55,903 bases of DNA from JBBABP01 sp041657585 (lineage in GTDB: Bacteria; Patescibacteriota; Gracilibacteria; Absconditabacterales; Absconditicoccaceae): positions 1-55,903 of the forward strand of contig JBBABP010000001.1 in NCBI GenBank assembly GCA_041657585.1. Direction: 5' to 3'. Under the pieces are notes generated by a model. The model was given only the letters and a program-made list of their open reading frames with translations. It made no database searches and was not told the origin of the DNA. The translations under genes and the position numbers were made by a program. This document shows, piece after piece, positions 10,129 through 20,243 of this stretch; position 1 is the stretch's first letter; each line of letters begins with the position of its first letter.

Positions 10129-11772
10129 TTAAATTAAATAAGATAATCTTTTCATTACTCTATCTTTTCACATTACTTTCATTACAGAAAATAAATCAGG
10201 CGTTTTACTAGTACAACACAATTGTATTCTTATTAACATTGCCAAATCTCAAACTTTTCCGATATATCATCACTCTTTAAATTCAGCATTATTTGATGCA
10301 AATCAATGTTTTTTTCAGATTTGTTTTAATTGCTCAAATCGATTTTCTAATGACATATTTAAATCCAAAACTTGGATATATTCAGATATAAAATTTTTTA
10401 TTATTTCTGAGTTTAAGCTGTCAGCAAAATTTGGTTTATTTAAAATTAATTTTTCCCGTTCCTTGTCATAAAAAAATCTAAGCTGACCATCTATATCTTG
10501 ATAAGTTACAAATCTTTTTGGATCTTTTTCTGTATGTCTTTCTATATTTAAAGCTTGTTTTGTATAATCAATATTGTCTTCCATTAATTCTGCCAAATTA
10601 AGTTTATATTTTTTTGCCCAAATTAAACTTTCTACAAAAAGCTGATCGGTAGAAATTTTTGAAAGGTAATTATTATTTATGCTTTGTAATTTTACAATAT
10701 CAAACAATGCTCATGATTTATTCATATCCTCAAGTTTCATTTCAAAATTTATATAATTTTTGTCAGAGTTATTTTTTTGTCGTTCTTCAAATTTTGGATC
10801 TATCAAATTCAGAAGATATTGTATTATTCACTGGATAGAATATCAATTTTCGAAAAAGAACTCTATATTTGCTTCAGGATCTTTTCTTTTTGACAATTTT
10901 CTCTTGTTCCCTTCATCTAATTTTAGTAAAGGCGCAATATGAGAATAAAGGGGCGGAATAATTTCAAATGCATTAAATAATTGTAAATGCAAAGGAACTG
11001 ATGTCAGTCGTTCCTCTCATCTTATGACATGAGAAACCCTCATTAAATGATCATCTGCAATGTGAGCCAAATGATAAGTTGGTAATCAATCTGACTTTAT
11101 CAAAACAATATCATTGTAATTATCAATCATATTTATTTTTCATTTTATAATGTCATCAAAGATAATTCTTTTGTTTAAATCTCAATGAGAACGAAATCTA
11201 ATAACGAAGTTTTTATCTTTATTTATTTGAGTTAAAATTTCTTCTGGAGTTTTTTTTCTTCGAATAGAATAATTGCCATAAATTCATGGAGTGACTTTTA
11301 TTTTTGTTTGTTGCTCTCTAATCTGATTGAGTTCATTTTCACTCATCCAACAAGGATAAGCTAATCATTTTTCAATTAAAGTTTTTACAAAAATCTGATA
11401 AATATATTTTCTTTTAGATTGAATATATGGTCAATAGTTGCCAATGTCGACATTGTTTTCACCAATAGGTCATTCATCAATATCTATTCAAAAATATTTT
11501 AAATTATCTATTATCAAATTTATACCATTTTCAATTTCTCTTTTTTGATCTGTATCTTCTATTCTTACAATAAAAATTCACTTATTTTGTTTTACAAATT
11601 TCCAAGAAACAAAAGCTGAATATAATCCTCAAATATGCAAAAATCATGTTGGACTTGGAGCAAAACGCGAACAAAGTAAATTTTTTCTTGGTGGATATTT
11701 TTTTTTCAAATCTTCGATACTTTCTTTAGCATCTGGAAATATAATATCGGCAATGTCTTTTCGTGTGGCCAT
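10129..11772 (-). CDS. gltX: Glutamyl-tRNA synthetase
   Basis: A 547-residue class I aminoacyl-tRNA synthetase. It shows RFAPSPTGFLHIGG at about residues 38-51 (HIGH motif), RIEDTDQKR, the substrate-side LPTYHLAHIADDH, VIRGEERL and the KMSKS-type loop KLSKRKD. It also has the anticodon-domain start FDIVKLQSINNNYLSKI. It charges tRNA-Glu. Many glycines, including those of HIGG, are TGA. Whether it is discriminating or also charges tRNA-Gln cannot be read from the sequence. The N-terminus has about 37 residues before the conserved block, somewhat longer than usual. The upstream spacer carries CTTTGAAA-type repeats. Confidence 0.95.
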
Positions 11773-11778
11773 TATAAT

Positions 11779-11885
11779 TAAAGTTACAAAGGCTAAAAGG
11801 GCTACAAAGGTTTCAAAGCTAAAATAATTAAAGTTACAAAGGTTTCAAAGCCACAAAGGCTTCAAAGGCGGAATGTTTATACAAA
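11779..11885. repeat. Intergenic CAAAGG/CTTTG word repeats
   Basis: The spacer repeats words such as TTACAAAGG, TTTCAAAG and CACAAAGGC several times. The same vocabulary recurs at 19300-19345, 26415-26472 and 55738-55830. Confidence 0.7.
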
Positions 11886-11989
11886 ATAATGATATAAGAC
11901 TCAACTTCAAGAAAAGTTTTAAATTATTAAATTTTTAATTATTCATTTTTCATTATTTTTACCTGCCGTAGGCATGGCATTTTTAATTT

Positions 11990-13024
11990 TTATCTAGAGA
12001 GTATTATAATTTTTCTGCCCAAATTTTGTTTTTCTCTTTTGTAAATTTCTGGTATAGAATAAAATTTAATTTTTAGTTTTTCTGCTAAATTCTGAATATC
12101 TGATTCCAAAGAATTGTCTTTTCATATGTAATATGGAATCGTAAAAACTAATGATTTTATTTCTTTTATTTCATTCAGATTTTCAATGAAATTTTTGTAA
12201 ACATTCCAAACTTTATCTTGAAATTTATCTATTTGGCTATAACTTGTGTCTTGTCTAACTATTGGTCAAAGCCATCACTCGCTTACAATTAAAACTTGAT
12301 GATTTTTTAAAGAATTCAAAATGTCAGAATTTATTTTTTTTGTGATATCTTGTTGAAATATTTTAAACTCTTTTTGCTTGTTATAAAATTTAGTTATCTT
12401 TCGTCGTTTATAATTTTTTTCAACGTGGTTGATATCAATATCTGAAGCCAAAAAATCGTATCACAAAAAATTTGATATAAATCATGTTGTTCCTGAACCA
12501 GCAAATGGATCGTAAATTAAAATTGGTTTATTTTTGTCTAAATTTGTCAATCAAATATTTATTAATATGTGTGTTAATTTAGCTGGCATCATGCCAACTT
12601 TCATATCACGAAAAGGTTTAGAAAAATCCACTTTTTCATAAAGATTAATATTTTGATATCAATTAACTATTCAATAATCTGATCATAATTTTATAATTTC
12701 TTTTCATTTTTCTTTTACTTCTTTGTCAGTGTGAAATAAATCTACTACTTTGAATCTTTTGAGTCAGAATTGTTTTTTGCATAATTTGCCGAAACTTTCA
12801 TCGGCCACTCAAATAATTTTTACGTTTTGTAATTCTGCCGTTAATTCATTTTTGTTTATTACTCTGCCCCATTTGATAATTCATCAAAGATTGGATAATT
12901 TATTTTTATCAACATCATCAAAAGTTATTATAAAATCTGAGACTTCTTTATAATTTTTAGGGTTAATTGACTTTAATTCTTCCAAACTTATTTGATTATT
13001 TTTACCTAAGATTGCAAAAAACAT
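11990..13024 (-). CDS. TRM11/TrmG10-like tRNA guanosine methyltransferase
   Basis: A 344-residue protein. The C-terminal half is a Rossmann methyltransferase with the AdoMet motif DPFAGSGTTG at about residues 168-178, preceded by GMMPAKLTHILIN. This order (PAKL then DPFAGSG) is typical of the TRM11/TrmG10 family that methylates N2 of guanosine 10 in tRNA. The usual catalytic DPPYG is not seen: at its place the sequence reads SEGWLGP. Either the target pocket has changed or the substrate is different. The N-terminal 130 residues may correspond to a diverged THUMP-like RNA-binding region. A terminator region separates it from the gene upstream. Confidence 0.75.
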
Positions 13025-13107
13025 AAATATTTGATAATATTTTAAAACATACATTTTATGTATGTAATGAAAATTTATAAAAAAACAAAAGAAAATAAAA
13101 TTATGTA

Positions 13108-13141
13108 ATAAAAAAACCTGATTTAATTTCAGATTTTTTTA
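13108..13141. terminator. Bidirectional intrinsic terminator
   Basis: A 7-bp stem (13115-13121 with 13129-13135, one G-U) is flanked by an A run on the left and a T run on the right. It can end the minus-strand epsilon-like gene. Confidence 0.7.
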
Positions 13142-13178
13142 TTGTGTTGATAATTAAGTAATGCCAAACAAACACTTT

Positions 13179-13616
13179 TTAAGCAGTTTGTAACATTCTT
13201 TTTAATTTAATATCTGCGTTTACTTTTTCTAGCTTATCTAATTCTTTATCTATTGCTTCCAAGCTTCATTCAGCTTTTAATTTTTTGATGCGATTTTCTA
13301 ACATTTCTTTTATTTGGATCAACATATCTTCAGATTCTACTGGTTGCATAGTTGCAACTGACGTAACTATACGAACTATTTTACCATCAACAAATAACAT
13401 TCATTTTCAAACGCTTATGGCAATTGATTCGTTTTTGGAACTAAATTCATAAGGAAACGTTGATAGCAAAAATTTTATTATTCATGGTTTGATTGGCGAT
13501 ACCAAAGGTATTTGATTTTTGGTAATTAATATATCTCCACTTTCAGTAGGCACTGTGATTTCCTGTATTTCTCATTGATATACGACCTTTGTTGGTGTTG
13601 AGATTTTTAATTTCAT
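13179..13616 (-). CDS. atpC: ATP synthase F1 epsilon-subunit-like protein
   Basis: A 145-residue protein. The first ~85 residues match the epsilon beta-sandwich: KISTPTKVVYQGEIQEITV, then PTESGDILI, ITKNQIPLVSPIKPG. The rest is the two-helix C-terminal arm. Epsilon couples the F1 motor to the c-ring and can inhibit ATP hydrolysis. Here it stands alone, 121 bases downstream of ftsZ, with no other ATP synthase gene in the window. In most bacteria atpC ends the atp operon. Either the operon has been dispersed or this subunit serves another role. A terminator follows. Confidence 0.8.
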
Positions 13617-13737
13617 TTGTGTTTTTTATTTATAAATTATATTATTATTCTAATTATATAGTGTAGACGATTTTTTTTCAAATATTATGTATCGATAAAA
13701 ACATTTAAGGTTGACTAATTTTTAAAATATAACAAAA

Positions 13738-14907
13738 CTATTTGTTCTTGTCTTTATTTAATGATCTTCTTTGAAATGCAGGTATTTCTAAATCTTCTTG
13801 TTCATCAATATTTATTGTTTTTGCTTCTTTTTCTTTCAATGGATCTTTTGTTATTCCTCTAGTGATGAAGCTTTCGGCTTCTTTTTTTGCATAAATTGGT
13901 CTTCATAATATATCTCTTTGTGGTTTCTTTAAAATATCTTCTTTGCTTTGTTCTTGAAATCATGTTGCGATTATTGTAACTTTTATTTCATCTTCCATTT
14001 GAGGATCTAAAGTCATTCACCAAAAGAAATTAACATCAGGGTCTATGATCTCTTCAACAACTGCTGCAGCTTCTTTTACTTCAATAGGAGTTAAATCATA
14101 TCATCACGTAACTGCGAATATAATGCTTCTTGCTCAATCTAAATTTTCTTCTAGTAAAGGATTTTCTATAGCTTTCTTAGCTGCCTCTACTGCCCTCTTT
14201 TCTCATGCTCAATAACCGATTCCAAGTAAAGCATTACCAGAATTTGTCATCACTGCTTTAACATCAGCAAAATCAATATTTATATCTCCTGGTTTGATAA
14301 TTAAATCAGCTATTCATTGAACTCATAAAAACAAAATTCTGTCTATCATAGTAAATGCTTGTTTAAATGGAGTTTTTTTGTCTATAACTGTAAATATTTT
14401 ATCGTTTGGAATAACTATTAAAGTGTCGACAGCATCTCTTAATTTTTTGATTCATTCTTCTGCATTTACTCATCTTTTTGGTCATTCAAAACTGAATGGC
14501 TTTGTCACAATTCAAACTGTCAAAATTCACATTCATTTTGCAATACTTGCTATGACAGGAGCTGCTCAAGTTCAAGTTCCTCATCACATTCAACACGTAA
14601 TAAATACCATATCTGTATCTTGCAATGCTGCTTTAATTTCTTGTTCACTTTCTTCAGCTGCCTTTCTTCCTATTTCAGGATTAGCTCAAGCTCACAATCA
14701 TTTAGTCAGATTCAATCAAATATTTATTTTATTATCACACAAAGTTACAGCTAAATCTTGAGCATCTGTGTTAATAGCAATAAATCAAACTCAATCTAAT
14801 CATTCATTAATCATTCTATTGATTGCCTTATTTCAACATCATCATATTCCTAAAACTTTAATTTTTGCGCCTGGTATAAATTCTGGATTAATTTCATGAA
14901 TAACCAT
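13738..14907 (-). CDS. ftsZ: Cell division protein FtsZ
   Basis: A 389-residue tubulin-like GTPase that forms the division ring. The N-terminal nucleotide-binding block is VLGIGGCGNKAINRM, the T4 signature loop GGGTGTG is at residues 108-114, and IPND and NFFWG segments follow. The C-terminal peptide EIPAFQRR corresponds to the FtsA-binding tail. In most of these motifs the glycines are TGA. The common GxGGxGxNA is altered to GGCGNKA, replacing a glycine/serine by Cys and Lys. It lies 39 bases downstream of ftsA in the same operon. Confidence 0.97.
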
Positions 14908-14946
14908 GTTAATAAGAGATTAAGTAGTAAAAAATTTTAATATATT

Positions 14947-16122
14947 TTAAAATAGATCTTTGAAGAATTTTCATATATTTCACAATACATTTGGAATTTT
15001 AATTCATATTCATCTTCTTGATTCAGAATATTTATTTGTTCGTAAATAAACTCATAATACATTCATAAATTGAATATTTGATGATATATCTCATAAGTTT
15101 AATAAGTTATCTTTACCATAAAATGTCGCTATCTTAAATATATCTTTAGATAAAATGTCTAAATTTGGAATTCTAGCTCATCATCATATAAGCACTACTC
15201 ATCATGGTAATTTACCATCTCTTCATAAATTTTTTAGATGATTATTTATTTTTAAAAAAATTTCTTCATATCTAGCATTTATAATATCTGAAAGGAAAAG
15301 CATATCTATTGGGCTATCTTCTTGAATTTTATCTTTTCTTACGACAGCAGATCAATGGGTTTTTTTGATATTTTCTGCTTCTTTGATATCTACTTGCATA
15401 CCTATTGATATATCTTTAGTTACATCTTCTCATCCAACTGGTATAATTCAGTAATCTAATGCATATCATTCTTCATATATAACATAACTAGTTTGATTTT
15501 TACCTATATCTATAAGTATAGTTCATAAATCTTTATGATCATAATCTAAACATATTTCACTAGATGCTATAATATTTGGAACTATGTCTACAACATTTAG
15601 TCATAGTTTTTCAAAAGCTTCCAATATTCAGTTGTATATATTTTTTGGTATCATAAAAACATCAGCCACTAATTCTAATTTTTTTCATTTAATTCATATT
15701 GGATCTTTTTCTTTTTTTTCTTCATCTATTATCCGATGAACTGGTATTATTTTGATTGTTTCATAATTATTTTTTGTAGATATGTCAGAAACTACTCTTG
15801 AAAGATGATCAACGTCTTCTGCTGTTATTTCATCTCACATTATTCTTTTTTGTTCTACTACTCTATTTATAATTGCTTCTGGATGTGATATACTAACAAA
15901 AACTTCATCTATAAAATCTCATCATATTTTTTGTACAAATCATTCAATTATTTTATTTATTGTTTGAGTAAATCATTCAAAATCTAAAATTTTTCATTTA
16001 CGCATTCATTGAGTCGGTTCGATTTGTTTTACTAATATAATGTCTTTTCAATCTTCGTTTGCAAAAACAACTCATTTGATGCAGTCATTTCCAATATCAA
16101 AAACAGTTTTAATATCCCTCAT
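14947..16122 (-). CDS. ftsA: Cell division protein FtsA
   Basis: A 391-residue actin-fold protein that tethers FtsZ to the membrane. The N-terminal phosphate loop region is TVFDIGNDCIKGVV, the 1C subdomain follows with the SISHPEA segment, the second phosphate loop is TILIDIGKNQTSY, and the adenosine-binding region has VVLIGGGARIP. The C-terminus ends in KIPNVLGNIGKFFKDLF, an amphipathic helix that can serve as the membrane-targeting tail. Length is slightly short of E. coli FtsA. The gene is first in the ftsA-ftsZ unit. The 227-base upstream spacer holds its promoter and the terminator of the preceding gene. Confidence 0.94.
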
Positions 16123-16282
16123 ATTTTTATAGGAATAAATAATAAAAATTATTATAAATTGTTCAGAATCAGATTTATTAAATATAATAAAAAAAACAAA
16201 CTCATTTTGCGTGATTATGATATAGAAAGGTTATCAAGATATTTTTTATTTATAAGTGAGCCGATATAGTTTGGTTATCTAT

Positions 16283-16313
16283 AATAAAAAGAAATGCACG
16301 ATTGTCATTTCTT
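16283..16313 (-). terminator. Intrinsic terminator of the nucleotidyltransferase gene
   Basis: An 8-bp perfect stem (AAGAAATG with CATTTCTT) and a 9-base loop are followed on the minus strand by TTTTTATT. It separates the nucleotidyltransferase from ftsA. Confidence 0.8.
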
Positions 16314-16349
16314 TAATGCTAAAATATTTTTTTATCCGCCTTTTTTTCA

Positions 16350-17249
16350 TTATTTGAAATTTTTTTTGTATATCTTATATAACAATGAAATTTTTTCTCT
16401 TTTGTCCAAATAAAATTTTAACATATTATCATTAATTATTATTCATCTTCATTTTGCCTTTAGTTTATTTTTTTTATAAATATTTATTGGTAACCAAAAT
16501 ATTTTTATAATAAATTCCACTGCCCTACCAAAAATTCATCAAAACATAAATTCCAATAATATTTTTAATTTTGTTTTTCATTCAGATTTAAAACTTCAAA
16601 TATTTATAATATGTTTTCATGGAAAATTAGGAATGAATGAATTTATCCATTTGTTATATTTATATATATTATTTTCTTTTTCTTGGTAAATAGGCACTAA
16701 GTGCGCCAATCGATAAGGTAAGTAAATGTCGGTTTTTGATAATAAAATATTGTATAAATTTTGATAATCAGATGAAACATAAAAACTTAGGCAAAATTTT
16801 TTCCTAACACCAAAAACTCCTCTTTTAATAAAAAACAAACTGAAAAACAAAAAGCTGAATAATCTTGCACGTCGCATAGATCATTTTTTTGTGACTATAA
16901 ATATATCTATATCAGAATTTTCTTTCAAGGAGTTAAAAGTTATAGAATTACATAGATATATGCTTGAAATAAAAGGTATAGATTTGTAAAGCCGATGATA
17001 TTTATTGATAAAATTAATATATTCATCTAAATAATAATTTTTTTTTGACCATGAAAATTTATTTTTGATATTATTTATATTCTGTCAAATTACATTGGAT
17101 TCATTCAGATTAAATAAATTTAAATTAGTTAAATTTTTTTCAAAAAGCAAAAAATCTGAATTTAATGGAACAGGATAATTCATTATTTTGTAGAAAATTA
17201 GATATTTATTATTTTCTAAAGTGTTATGTATTTCTTTGACGTTGTTCAT
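16350..17249 (-). CDS. Nucleotidyltransferase-fold protein
   Basis: A 299-residue protein. Residues about 100-130 contain the polymerase-beta-like nucleotidyltransferase core: a strand, a Ser-bearing turn (CNSITFNS) and ENSDIDIFIVT with the paired metal-binding aspartates. The usual GS at the turn is replaced by NS. After a hydrophobic, basic segment (RRARLFSFLFFSLFF) the C-terminal part is helical and rich in aromatic residues, with a likely membrane-associated stretch. The family adds nucleotides to RNA, protein or small molecules; the substrate is unknown. It lies between ftsA and the prepilin on the minus strand. Confidence 0.68.
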
Positions 17250-17258
17250 TAAGTTTTA

Positions 17259-17326
17259 GAATTAGGAAATGGAAATTAGAAACGAGCGAAGCGAGACCTG
17301 CTTTAGCAGGGTTGGAATTTGTATTT
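17259..17326. repeat. Intergenic word repeat plus palindrome
   Basis: GAATTAGGAAATGG-type words are followed by GAGCGAAGCGAG (17284-17295) and CCTGCTTTAGCAGGGTTG (17297-17314), which contains the hairpin CCTGC-TTTA-GCAGG. The last two modules recur together at 20155-20206. Confidence 0.75.
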
Positions 17327-17917
17327 TTATTTGTCCCATTGATTGCAATCATTTCAAGAATTGTACAAACATAATTTTTTTTGAATATTTGGGATTCTTT
17401 TGTCAATTTCATATTTTCATATATCTTTACAATTATTTAATGAACTTAAATCACATTGTTGAAATATAATTTCTCATGTTATTTTTGATATATTTGAATA
17501 TATAATAAAATTCTGATTAATTAGTATCTGTAATCAAGTTTCTCAAGTTAAAATAACATTATAAGTTTTTTGTTTGCAATTATATTCAATTCAAGCATTT
17601 CACGTTAAATCAAAATTTTGATAAACATATCAAGTCTGATTGATTTTGTAGCCTAACAAAACATTATTGCCAGTCAAACTAAAATTTATATAATATGATG
17701 TAGGAATAATCGATGTTCATCAAGAATTTATTGGATTATTATTTAAAGCTAAATTTAAAAAATCATTAACCTTGGAATAAATCTGATTTATACAATATTT
17801 TGAATTGTCGTTATCGTTTTTATTAAACTTGAAAAAATTTTGTGACATCAAAATTAATACAGAAACTATAATCATCACGATTATTATTTCTATAAGAGTG
17901 AATCAGCGTATTTTCAA
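17327..17917 (-). CDS. Type IV prepilin-like protein, single gene
   Basis: A 196-residue prepilin. The N-terminus is the short leader KIR, the processing site G-FTLIE and a hydrophobic helix (IIIVMIIVSVLILM), followed by a polar globular domain with several cysteines. No ATG precedes the motif in frame; TTG at 17917 gives the leader MKIRGFTLIE and is the best start. Prepilins are cleaved by PilD after the glycine (here a TGA codon) and assembled into pili or pseudopili. It is separate from the three-gene pilin operon at 49.5-51.7 kb. Its partners are not adjacent. Confidence 0.85.
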
Positions 17918-18029
17918 AATTAAAATAAAATTAAATTAAAGGAATTAGGAACTAGGAATTGGTAATTGGTAATTATAAAAAAATTTTTGTTCTTAAAATT
18001 CTGCATTATTCATTTTTAATTATTCATTT
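17918..18029. repeat. Intergenic GGAATTAGG/GGTAATTGG word repeats
   Basis: Tandem-like words (GGAATTAGGAACTAGGAATT, then GGTAATTGGTAATT) are followed by CATTTTTAATTATT copies. No gene is visible. Confidence 0.65.
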
Positions 18030-19175
18030 TTAATTATTTATCAACGGTCTAATAACATATTTGTAATTTTTATCTTCCTTGTCTGTCAGAATTAAAGGTT
18101 TTTGATTGTCCACGACGTTGAACATAAATTCTTCTCATTTGATAATTTTGATAAAGTCTGTAATATATCTTCCATTTATTCCGAAGCTTACAGGATCTCA
18201 CTCGATTATTGCTGGGATGCTTGTGTTACCAGCTCATTTGTCAGTCTTACCAGAAGAAATAATTATATTATCTTTGTCTGTTTCGATTTGGATGAAATTG
18301 TTGATATCCCTTGTTAAAATTCAGATTTTTCTAATTGCTTTTTCACAAAGATTTTTATCAACTAAAATTGTTGTATTAAATTTTGAAGGTAAAATTTCTT
18401 CTCTTTCATATTCAGGAAAATTTCATTGAATCAAAAGTGAAGTGACGAGAATTTTCACGTCTTTAACATTAATTTGGAATGCAACTAAATTTTCAGAGTA
18501 TTGAAGTTGAATGGTTTCTGATTCTTTGCTTATTGCATATTCAGCTATTTTTTGAATATCTGCCATTGTTAATTTTGGAACAATTAATGAAAATTCCAAA
18601 TCGTTTGATGAAAAACTTGATTTATATTCAGCTAGTCTAAAAGAGTCAGTTCAAACGAAAATTAATTTGTTGTTTGATTTATCTTTTTTTGATTTTAACA
18701 AAACTCAAGTCAAAACTGGACTAAAATTTTTCTCCGTAACGGTATACTCTACTTTATTGATTCAATCAGAAAATAATTGAGAATCGAAACTTATCAAATT
18801 ATCTTTTGGAACTTCTGGTAATGCAACATATTCGCTTGCGGAAATTCAATTAACATCAAATGTATCTTTTGAAGATTTGATAGTCAGAATTTGAGTTTTT
18901 TGATCCACACTAATTTCTATATTTTTGTCTTCGATGGTCTTGATAAGATCAGAAAACATTCTTGCATTTACTGTGATTGATCATTCAACTTTGATTTCAC
19001 ATGGCATTTCTACCTCAATATATTTTTCCATATCTGTTGCTCTAATCAGCAAAGAATCTATAGATGCTTTGAAACAAAGATTTTGTAAAATTGGCAATGT
19101 CGCGTTTTTTGCTACAAATCTTGTGACAATATCCATAATTTCGATAAGTTTGTTTGTCTCGATAATAATTTTCAT
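18030..19175 (-). CDS. dnaN: DNA polymerase III beta subunit (sliding clamp)
   Basis: A 381-residue sliding clamp with three beta-clamp domains. Domain 1 begins MKIIIETNKL and contains RFVAKNATLPILQNL, domain 2 contains TGVLLK.. and TDSFRLAEYK, and domain 3 ends YVIRPLIN. The ring encircles DNA and tethers polymerase and repair enzymes. The usual C-terminal MPMRL is replaced by IRPLINN, a change in the peptide-binding pocket edge that is frequent in distant homologues. It is preceded on the minus strand by uppS. No dnaA lies nearby, so this is not the classical origin layout. Confidence 0.96.
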
Positions 19176-19199
19176 GGAAGGGGAAGTTAAAAAATAAAT

Positions 19200-19347
19200 T
19201 TTTTGGAACTTGGAATTAGGAAGTGGGAATTAGAACGTTAGAACGTTGGAACGTTAGAAAAAAAAACTTTATACGCTCCTGCCTACCGGCAGACAGGTTT
19301 TAAACTTTGAAACCTTTGATGCTTTTGTAACTTTGTAGCTTTTTAAT
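19200..19347. repeat. Composite intergenic repeats
   Basis: The spacer holds GGAATTAGGAAGTGGGAATT words, three AACGTT copies (GAACGTTAGAACGTTGGAAC), a palindrome CCTGCC-TACC-GGCAG with GACAGG (19278-19297), and CTTTG words. Each module recurs elsewhere in the window. Confidence 0.75.
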
Positions 19348-20055
19348 TTATTTTCAAAAGTTACGTAAATTTGCCATATTATCAAATCGTTTCAATGCTT
19401 CTTCGTAATCTACAACTTCAAATTCAGGACATTTTTTTGCTGTAAAATATAATTCTGCATAACCAATTCGCCAAGACATAAATCATGAAGTTCTTTGTGC
19501 CTGATCTCATTTTGTTCTTATTACAAGTTCTATTGGTGGGATATTTCACAAATCCAAAGCATTGCTAAAATCTTCTTCATTTATATTTGCCAAGTCATAT
19601 CAATTCTGATTAAGTTTTTTTATTCCTCTAATAATTTCATCTCTACCACCATAATTAATACCAAAAATGAAATATCTATCTGACTCACATTTTGTTCTTT
19701 GTTCTTTTGCAATGAGATATTGTTTAAAATCATCAGTTATGCCACCTAAGTCACCTATTACTTTAAAATTAACTTTGTTCGCTATCAAAAAATCGTCCAA
19801 ATCTTCTTCTACTAGTTTGTACATATTCATAAGAAAATCAAACTCTTCTTTTGGCCTTTTTTTTGCATTTTCTGTGCTAAGCCCTCGAAGTGTAAATGAT
19901 TTTACATCAGTTTTTGTAAAGGTGTGGATAATCAGATTTAAGGCTTTCTCGTATGATGTCATATAAGCTTCTGCCACTGTTTTGTTATTAGCTTTTGCCC
20001 AAGTTCTATTTCCATCAGGGATTATTGCTACATGTTTTGGATAGTTCATGCTCAA
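19348..20055 (-). CDS. uppS: Undecaprenyl (cis-prenyl) diphosphate synthase
   Basis: A 235-residue cis-prenyltransferase. The signature HVAIIPDGNRTWAK has the catalytic Asp, GDLGG follows in the middle, INYGGRDEI is next, and the closing motif is IRTKGDQAQRTSGFMSWRIG. Its Arg, Ser and Arg residues normally contact isopentenyl diphosphate. It elongates farnesyl diphosphate to the C55 carrier lipid used for cell-wall and surface-glycan synthesis. That fits the wall genes and WbaP-like transferase in this window. An unusual point is KGDQAQRTSGF, where the family usually has SGEQRLSNF. A second ATG two codons downstream is also possible. Confidence 0.92.
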
Positions 20056-20139
20056 AATTAAAAATTAATAATGAAAAATTAAGATTTTTGTCTTAATGTG
20101 TAAATTGATAATTATTTGATTATTTTATTCAAGGCGAGA

Positions 20140-20206
20140 TTTGGAATTTGGAATGAGCGAAGCGAACCCCTCCGAAGTGGCTGGCAGGCCTGCTTTAGCA
20201 GGGTTG
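20140..20206. repeat. Composite intergenic repeat with hairpin
   Basis: GAATTTGGAATGAGCGAAGC words are followed by CCTGCTTTAGCAGGGTTG (20189-20206), the same module as at 17297-17314. Confidence 0.75.
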
Positions 20207-20243
20207 TAGACTTTATAAAAAGATTATCACTCGGAAATCGTAA

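Noticed and set aside
14378..14761. A 127-residue plus-strand ORF
   Set aside because: It is the antisense of ftsZ, whose frame is fully supported by motifs; the ORF exists because TGA read backwards (TCA) is sense.
18102..18429. Overlapping plus-strand ORFs of 71 and 107 residues
   Set aside because: Antisense shadows of dnaN, with no start context or conserved motif.
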